From assembly GCF_016901815.1 (NCBI RefSeq), contig NZ_JACSNR010000005.1:124001-188000 (forward strand): 64,000 nt of DNA, read 5' to 3'. How positions within the stretch are numbered: position 1 is the stretch's first letter; the number at the start of each line of letters is the position of its first letter. The translations under genes and the position numbers were made by a program. Below, piece after piece: positions 59,093 to 64,000 of this stretch. Under the pieces are notes generated by a model, which saw only the letters and a program-made list of their open reading frames with translations, was not told where the DNA came from and searched no databases. Origin of the DNA: Hydrogenoanaerobacterium saccharovorans (GTDB taxonomy: Bacteria > Bacillota > Clostridia > Oscillospirales > Ruminococcaceae).

Positions 59093-60679
59093 ATGTCCAT
59101 TCTGGTATCCTCGATCAGTGTCCCGTTTCAGAAGGGCGAAGCGGCAGCCATAGAGCTTGCCCTGCGCCGGGCCGGGGTGAAAAAGCCGAAAAGTGTGTAT
59201 ATTGTCAAAAGCTCGGTGGATGCCCGCCGCCGCAGTGACATCAAGTTTGTCTATACCGTGGGGATCGAGTGTGACCATGAGGAGGAAGTTGTCCTCCGGG
59301 CCAAGGATTCCAATGTGCGCATCCGGAAATCCCATCTCCCGGAGTTTGTCCCCGGAGAACGGAAACTTCCCACCCGTCCGGTGGTGATCGGCTTCGGGCC
59401 TGCGGGTATGTTTGCAGCGCTGACCCTGGCACGGCTGGGCTATACCCCGCTGGTGCTGGAACGGGGCGGCGATGTGGACAGCCGTGTGGCAGCGGTGGAG
59501 GGCTTCTGGAAAGGCGGCAGTTTTGATACCCGTTCCAATGTCCAGTTCGGCGAGGGCGGCGCCGGTACCTTCTCTGACGGCAAGCTCACCACCCGCATCA
59601 ACGATCCCCTGTGCGAAACAGTGCTGGAGATCTTTGCCGCCCATGGGGCCGACCCGTCCATTCTGAGGAAGGCCAAGCCGCACATCGGCACCGACTACCT
59701 GCGCCGGGTGGTGAAATCCATCCGGGAGGAGATCATCCGGCTGGGCGGCGAGGTGCGGTTCAATACTCAGGTGACCGGATTTTCCACCCAGAGCGGACGG
59801 ATCACCGCTGTCCGTACAGAGTCCGGGGAAGTGCCGGCGGAAACAGTGATCCTGGCAGTGGGACACAGCGCCCGGGATACCTTCCGGGCGGTGCGGGAAG
59901 CCGGGGCGGAGATCCAGCCCAAGCCGTTTTCGGTGGGAGTGCGGGCCGAGCATCTCCAGAGTGAGATCGACCGGGGCCTCTACGGCGACTTCGCCGGAGA
60001 TCCCCGGCTGCCGGTGGGGGAATATCAGCTCTCCTACCGGGAGAACGGACGGGGTGTCTATACCTTCTGCATGTGTCCGGGCGGTTTTGTGGTGCCCTCC
60101 ACTTCGGAAGAAGGCGGCGTAGTCACCAACGGTATGAGTGAGTACAGCCGTTCGGGCAGAAATGCCAACAGCGCCGTTGTGGTGAGCGTGGACAGCAGCG
60201 ACTTCGGAAATGACTGGGACAGCGGCATCTGCTACCAGCGGGAGCTGGAACAGGCGGCCTTCCGGATGGGCGGGAGCAGTTACCGGGCGCCGGTCCAGAC
60301 AGTGGGACGGTTCCTGTCCGGTCAGGCCGGGGCCGACTTCGGACGGGTGGAGCCCACCTATGCCATCGGCACCGAAGCCGGGGACTTTGACCGGCTGTTT
60401 ACCCCCGGAGTGGCATCCATGCTGCGCAAAGGGCTGGAGAACTTTGCCCGGAAGCTGCCGGCCTATGCGGCAGCAGACGCGGTGCTCACCGCCCCGGAGA
60501 CCCGGACCTCCTCGCCGGTGCGCATCCCCCGGGGAGACGACTTCCAGGCGGCAGGACTGCGGGGGCTCTATCCCTGCGGCGAGGGCGCGGGCTATGCCGG
60601 CGGCATTATGAGCGCGGCAGTGGACGGCATCCGCTGTGCCGGAGCCATCATCGGGGAATATGCCCCCATCCAGAAATAG
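59093..60679 (+). CDS. COG2509-like FAD-dependent oxidoreductase
   Basis: 528-residue flavoprotein. An N-terminal domain (1-90) of about 90 residues precedes the FAD-binding Rossmann loop VVIGFGPAGMFAAL (GFGPAG at 100-105), followed by VLERGGDVDSR, NVQFGEGGAGTFSDGKLTTRIND and the C-terminal GLYPCGEGAGYAGGIMSAAVDG. This matches the YtfP-like uncharacterised dehydrogenase family. Substrate unknown. ATG 59093 follows AAAGGCAGG. It is separated from cdaR by about 100 bp and may share its transcript; a bidirectional terminator follows. Confidence 0.9.
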   Translation: MSILVSSISVPFQKGEAAAIELALRRAGVKKPKSVYIVKSSVDARRRSDIKFVYTVGIECDHEEEVVLRAKDSNVRIRKSHLPEFVPGERKLPTRPVVIGFGPAGMFAALTLARLGYTPLVLERGGDVDSRVAAVEGFWKGGSFDTRSNVQFGEGGAGTFSDGKLTTRINDPLCETVLEIFAAHGADPSILRKAKPHIGTDYLRRVVKSIREEIIRLGGEVRFNTQVTGFSTQSGRITAVRTESGEVPAETVILAVGHSARDTFRAVREAGAEIQPKPFSVGVRAEHLQSEIDRGLYGDFAGDPRLPVGEYQLSYRENGRGVYTFCMCPGGFVVPSTSEEGGVVTNGMSEYSRSGRNANSAVVVSVDSSDFGNDWDSGICYQRELEQAAFRMGGSSYRAPVQTVGRFLSGQAGADFGRVEPTYAIGTEAGDFDRLFTPGVASMLRKGLENFARKLPAYAAADAVLTAPETRTSSPVRIPRGDDFQAAGLRGLYPCGEGAGYAGGIMSAAVDGIRCAGAIIGEYAPIQK

Positions 60680-60684
60680 CGATG

Positions 60685-60720
60685 AAAAAAGAGCCTTCCG
60701 GTTTTCCGGAGGGCTCTTTT
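60685..60720. terminator. Bidirectional intrinsic terminator
   Basis: AAAAAAGAGCCTTCCGG-tttt-CCGGAGGGCTCTTTT between convergent genes. Confidence 0.92.
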
Positions 60721-60729
60721 GGACCATGG

Positions 60730-61218
60730 TCAGAAGGGGACGATTTCAGTGGGGGTGCCGTGGCGTCGGATCAGTTCCACCAGCTCCCGGGTTTTCAGCC
60801 AGACGGTGGCGGTGTTGTCATTGGGGTGAATCCCGATGATCCCCGGCTCTTCCAGGAAATCCTGGTCCAGATAGAAGCGGACCCGGCAGGCGGTATCGTG
60901 CAGCAGGCCCAGCGGAGTCACAGCGCCAGGGGTGAGCCCCAGCAGCTCCAGTAGTTCCTCCTCCGAGGCGAAGGTCAGCGGACGGGTGCCGTGCTGCCGG
61001 CGGAAGTCCTTGAGGTTCACCCGCTTTTCACCCCGCACGGTGATGAGGTAGTAGTTCAGCCGTTTGTCGTCCCGGACAAACAGATTCTTGGCATCCAGAT
61101 GGGGATAGGGCAGATCCACCTCTGCCAGCTCCGCCATGTTGTACACTGCCTTGTGCTCGGTGAGTTCGTAACCGATCCCCTCCCGGTTCAGGCAGTCCAG
61201 TGTTTCCTGTCGGTTCAT
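60730..61218 (-). CDS. proX: Prolyl-tRNA deacylase (ProX/YbaK family)
   Basis: Hydrolyses mischarged Ala-/Cys-tRNA(Pro) in trans. Family features are TEHKAVYNMAE, LDAKNLFVRDDKRLNYYLITV, FASEEELLELLGLTPGAVTPLGLLHD and FYLDQDFLEEPGIIGIHPNDNTATVWL, the last being characteristic of the stand-alone ProX/PrdX editing proteins. 162 residues. ATG 61218 follows GGAGGAGC. A 9-bp hairpin sits just before the ribosome site. Confidence 0.93.
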   Translation of the reverse strand: MNRQETLDCLNREGIGYELTEHKAVYNMAELAEVDLPYPHLDAKNLFVRDDKRLNYYLITVRGEKRVNLKDFRRQHGTRPLTFASEEELLELLGLTPGAVTPLGLLHDTACRVRFYLDQDFLEEPGIIGIHPNDNTATVWLKTRELVELIRRHGTPTEIVPF

Positions 61219-61235
61219 TGACGCTCCTCCTTTTT

Positions 61236-61257
61236 CCCTGCTTTCCGAAAAGCAGGG
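61236..61257 (-). promoter_or_regulatory. Perfect 9-bp leader hairpin of proX
   Basis: CCCTGCTTT and AAAGCAGGG with a four-base loop, placed between promoter and ribosome site on the minus strand. Possibly mRNA-stabilising or translational control. Confidence 0.4.
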
Positions 61258-61270
61258 GTGCTCTTCTGAC

Positions 61271-61279
61271 AGTATACCA
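61271..61279 (-). promoter_or_regulatory. Extended -10 promoter of proX
   Basis: TGGTATACT on the minus strand, about 50 bp before the start codon. Confidence 0.55.
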
Positions 61280-61360
61280 TCCGTCCGGCTGTTTTTCCAG
61301 CTGTCCGCCGGGGCTTCCCGGGCAGAATGTGCGCAGACTATGGAATTTTCCGGCGTTTTA

Positions 61361-61369
61361 TGGTATACT
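61361..61369 (+). promoter_or_regulatory. Extended -10 promoter of the PAP2 gene
   Basis: TGGTATACT, about 55 bp before the start codon; the -35 region is poor. Confidence 0.55.
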
Positions 61370-61425
61370 GTACTAATAAAAATGTCTGCGGTCGCCTGGA
61401 AAACGGCTGCACCAGGAGGAAGAAA

Positions 61426-62253
61426 TTGGAACTCGAACTGCTTCGCTATATCCAGAGTGCGGCTTCCCCCGTGCTGGATGTATTTTTTATAGGGATCACC
61501 ATGCTGGCAGAACCCGCTCTCTGGGTGGTGGTGCTGGCCTGGATCTACTGGAACAGCGATAAAACCGCCGGACGGTTCATCTCCTATGCGATGTTCACTT
61601 CGCTCTGCTTCGGCAACGGGCTCAAGGAGATCTTCCGGATGCCCCGTCCCATCGGAGAGCCCGGCATCCGCACCATCTACGCGGATACAGCCACCGGCTA
61701 TTCCTTCCCCAGCGGTCACAGCCAGATGATGGCTACAGTGGGAAGCGCAATCCCGCTCTGGTACCGGAAAAACAGCCTGTGGTACTTCTTTATCCCGCTC
61801 ATGTTCCTGGTGGCGTTCTCCCGGATGTACCTGGGGGTTCACTATCCCAGGGATGTGTTTGTGGGACTGCTGCTGGGCGTGGGCATCAGCTGGCTCTGCG
61901 CCAAGCTCTGGGACCGGGCACTGGGGCACAGCGGTCTCTTTGCTGCCACCTTCGGGCTGATGAGCATCTTCCTGTTTGTGGCACGCTCCCATGACTTTCT
62001 CCAGCTCTACGGACTGTTCGGCGGATTTGCCGCCGGCTGTGCCTATGAGGAGCGGTATGTGCGCTTTGGCATGCGGGACCGTGCTTCCAGAAAAGCGGCC
62101 CGGTTTGTGCTGGGGCTCTGTGTGATCGGAGTGGTCTATGGTCTGGGCAAGCTGCTGCCCGACCTGCTCTGGCTGATCCCGATCCGGTACTTCTTTGTGG
62201 CATTTGCGGGCTACGGACTGGTACCGATGCTGTTTAAGAAGCTGGGGATCTGA
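61426..62253 (+). CDS. PAP2-family membrane phosphatase
   Basis: Membrane phosphatase of 275 residues with about seven helices. The three PAP2 motifs are present: KEIFRMPRP (67-75), FPSGHSQ (94-100) and SRMYLGVHYPRDV. Likely substrates are lipid phosphates or undecaprenyl pyrophosphate. TTG 61426 is chosen because AGGAGGAAG lies just before it; longer frames upstream read through the promoter. Followed by recJ 43 bp later. Confidence 0.9.
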   Translation: MELELLRYIQSAASPVLDVFFIGITMLAEPALWVVVLAWIYWNSDKTAGRFISYAMFTSLCFGNGLKEIFRMPRPIGEPGIRTIYADTATGYSFPSGHSQMMATVGSAIPLWYRKNSLWYFFIPLMFLVAFSRMYLGVHYPRDVFVGLLLGVGISWLCAKLWDRALGHSGLFAATFGLMSIFLFVARSHDFLQLYGLFGGFAAGCAYEERYVRFGMRDRASRKAARFVLGLCVIGVVYGLGKLLPDLLWLIPIRYFFVAFAGYGLVPMLFKKLGI

Positions 62254-62296
62254 AGAACCCCGGGAAAATTTTTGAGGAGAGGAACGGCGGAAGGAT

Positions 62297-64000
62297 TTGA
62301 GCATCAAGTTTTGGAATACAGCCAGCCGGACAGCGGACCCGGAGGCACTGGCTTCTCTGCAGGCGGCAGGACTTTCGCCGCTCTGCGCCCGGGTACTGAG
62401 TGCCCGTGGGGTACGCAGCCTGGAGGAGATCCAGTCGCTGTACGGGGAAAAGGACACCCTGTTTGACCCGTTCCTGCTCCGGGATATGGACCGGGCGGTG
62501 GAACGCATCCGCCTGGCGATGGAATCAGGCGAACTCATTGTGGTCTACGGCGACTACGACTGCGACGGCGTCACCTCCACAGCGCTGCTGTACAGCTATC
62601 TGGAGGCAGTGGGCGCCAATGTGATCTACTATATCCCCGACCGGGAACAGGAGGGCTATGGCCTCAACACCGAAGCCATCGACTTTCTGCACAATGTCCG
62701 GGGGATCGGGCTGATCATCACAGTGGATAACGGCGTTTCTGCCCATGAGGAGATTTCCCATGCCAACAGTCTGGGCATTGATGTGGTGGTGACCGATCAT
62801 CACCAGCCCCGGGAGACCCTGCCCGATGCAGTGGCGGTGGTGGACCCCCATCGCCCCGACTGTCCCAGCCCATTCAAGGGGCTGTCCGGCGTGGGTGTGG
62901 CGTTCAAGCTGGTCTGCGCCCTGGAAGGGGACGACGGCTATGAGATGATCGAGCACTATGGCGACCTGGCGGCACTGGGTACCATCGCCGATGTCATGCC
63001 CCTGACCCATGATAACCGCACCCTGGTGCGCCATGGTCTGGAGCTGCTGGCGGACAGTGCCCGTCCGGGTATCCGGGCGCTGGTGGAACTGGCAGGGCTG
63101 TCGGGACGCCCGATGACTGCCGTGTCCGCCGCCTTTGGTCTGGCGCCCCGGATCAACGCTGCCGGGCGGATGGGTGATGTCTATGACGCCCTGGAGCTGC
63201 TTCTCTGTGAGGACGAGGGCACAGCCCGGGAAAAAGCGGAGATCCTCTGCGGCTACAACGACCAGCGCAAGAAGATCGAAGCGGAGATCCTGGCGGAGGT
63301 GGCGGCGAAGATCACCGCTGATCCGTCGCTGGTGCAGGAGCGGGTCATCGTCATGGACGGCGCCGGCTGGCATCATGGCGTAGTGGGAATCCTCTGCTCC
63401 CGCCTGGTGGAAAAGTATGGGCGTCCGGCCTTCCTGATCTCCACCGATGACACCGAGGGCCGCTCCTCCGGACGGGGCATTGACGGCGTTTCGGTGATCG
63501 AGGCGGTTTCGGCCTGCGGCGATCTGCTCACCCGCTATGGCGGGCATGCCCAGGCGGCAGGCTTTACCCTGTTGAAAGAGAATCTTCCGGCATTCCGGGA
63601 GCGTTTTCTCGGCTATTTCCGGGAACACTATCCTATCATGCCCTATTATAAGCTCACGGCTGACTGTGTGGTGGAGCCTTCGGAGCTCACCGTCCCCATG
63701 GTGCAGAGCCTGTCCCGGCTGGAACCCTTCGGAGAAGGGAATCCCTCGCCGGTGTTTGAGCTGGACGCTGTACGGCTGGAACGCATCCAGTCCCTGTCCG
63801 GCGGCAAGCATCTCAAGCTGGCCTGTTCCAAGAACGGCACTGCCTTCCAGGTGCTGCTGTTCGGCACCGGCCCGGATCAGTTCGGCTATCAGCCCGGCGA
63901 CCTGCTGGATCTGCTGGTATCGGCGGAGATCTCGGTGTTCCGGGGCGAAGTGAGTGTGAGCCTCCGGGCGGCGGATCTGCGCCTGACCGGAGTGGATCAG
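62297..64000 (+). CDS. recJ: Single-stranded-DNA exonuclease RecJ (partial, 3' end off window)
   Basis: 5'-3' ssDNA exonuclease for repair and recombination. The DHH phosphoesterase core has Asp86, Asp88 and Asp90 in VVYGDYDCDG, DHH near 161 in VVTDHHQP, APRINAAGRMGD and the DHHA1 motif GRSSGRGIDG...RYGGHAQAAGFTL. The OB-fold region (VEPSELTVPMVQSLSRLEPFGEGNPSP) is reached before the window ends at codon 568. The start is TTG 62297, preceded by CGGAAGGA and giving the usual SIKFWN beginning. The C-terminus is not visible. Confidence 0.95.
   Translation, partial: MSIKFWNTASRTADPEALASLQAAGLSPLCARVLSARGVRSLEEIQSLYGEKDTLFDPFLLRDMDRAVERIRLAMESGELIVVYGDYDCDGVTSTALLYSYLEAVGANVIYYIPDREQEGYGLNTEAIDFLHNVRGIGLIITVDNGVSAHEEISHANSLGIDVVVTDHHQPRETLPDAVAVVDPHRPDCPSPFKGLSGVGVAFKLVCALEGDDGYEMIEHYGDLAALGTIADVMPLTHDNRTLVRHGLELLADSARPGIRALVELAGLSGRPMTAVSAAFGLAPRINAAGRMGDVYDALELLLCEDEGTAREKAEILCGYNDQRKKIEAEILAEVAAKITADPSLVQERVIVMDGAGWHHGVVGILCSRLVEKYGRPAFLISTDDTEGRSSGRGIDGVSVIEAVSACGDLLTRYGGHAQAAGFTLLKENLPAFRERFLGYFREHYPIMPYYKLTADCVVEPSELTVPMVQSLSRLEPFGEGNPSPVFELDAVRLERIQSLSGGKHLKLACSKNGTAFQVLLFGTGPDQFGYQPGDLLDLLVSAEISVFRGEVSVSLRAADLRLTGVDQ

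Noticed and set aside
1-64000. tRNA or rRNA genes
   Set aside because: No T-loop/acceptor pattern or rRNA-like stretch was seen while reading both strands; a covariance search was not possible.
1-64000. CRISPR arrays, insertion sequences, prophage or attachment sites
   Set aside because: No evenly spaced direct repeats, transposase, integrase or phage structural genes were found.

Overview
The window is a G+C-rich chromosomal segment from an anaerobic, low-copy-repeat Bacillota genome, most likely Clostridia of the Oscillospiraceae/Ruminococcaceae type. The evidence is the Firmicutes gene order gdpP-rplI-dnaB and tilS-hpt-ftsH, an ECF transporter module next to truA, RNase J, cyclic-di-AMP synthesis and hydrolysis genes, a ClpE-like ATPase, lipoproteins with Ser/Glu-rich tethers, and families typical of gut Clostridia (DUF3793, DUF4358, DUF5711, DUF3343). 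The genus cannot be fixed by eye. I saw no rRNA, tRNA, CRISPR array, transposase or phage gene.

Layout. 1-4.6 kb: a LysR regulator, cut by the window edge, diverges from a siroheme/ferredoxin protein that is translationally coupled to a complete FecB/FecCD/ATPase metal-chelate importer. 4.6-9.8 kb: small envelope genes, comprising a lipoprotein, a DUF3793-flavodoxin pair behind a promoter with a DtxR-like palindrome, a small membrane-protein gene broken by an in-frame TGA, and an SGNH hydrolase/DUF4358 lipoprotein/membrane protein set. 10.0-20.0 kb: one long co-directional run, ruvC-ruvA-ruvB, glmM, an RNA methyltransferase, ecfA1-ecfA2-ecfT, truA, a DUF5711 protein and a CvpA protein. 20.1-23.2 kb: pgsA and a ClpE-like unfoldase with a complex leader. 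23.2-24.0 kb: an AT-richer islet with a DUF3139 protein and what looks like a truncated NlpC/P60-type hydrolase.

24.2-31.8 kb: a split MacB-type export locus. An adaptor plus permease without ATPase lie on the minus strand. An ATPase, a large surface protein and a second permease lie on the plus strand, with an acetyltransferase gene between the two. 31.8-35.1 kb: an HD-domain protein, a pseudouridine catabolic pair (HTH-kinase and glycosidase) and RNase HI. 35.2-45.7 kb: RNase J behind a long structured leader, then gdpP-rplI-dnaB-tilS-hpt-ftsH. 45.8-50.1 kb: a divergent type IIA topoisomerase pair. 50.3-54.2 kb: secG, RNase R, an ArsC/Spx-like protein and an Asp/Glu racemase-family protein. 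54.3-64 kb: a membrane-anchored XRE regulator, ispD-ispF, a candidate structured RNA before a DUF3343 gene, cdaA-cdaR, a COG2509-like flavoprotein, a prolyl-tRNA editing protein, a PAP2 phosphatase and recJ (truncated by the window end).

Themes. The cyclic-di-AMP synthase and regulator (cdaA-cdaR), the hydrolase (gdpP) and glmM are all present but dispersed. Three ribonucleases (J, HI, R) lie within 18 kb. Promoters repeatedly show an extended -10 element of the form TGnTATAnT, and most transcription units are closed by strong intrinsic terminators, several of them bidirectional. The least conventional content is the split export locus, the siroheme protein-metal uptake cluster, the TGA-interrupted gene and two structured leader RNAs. 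All functional calls rest on sequence reading and family knowledge; no database search was run.
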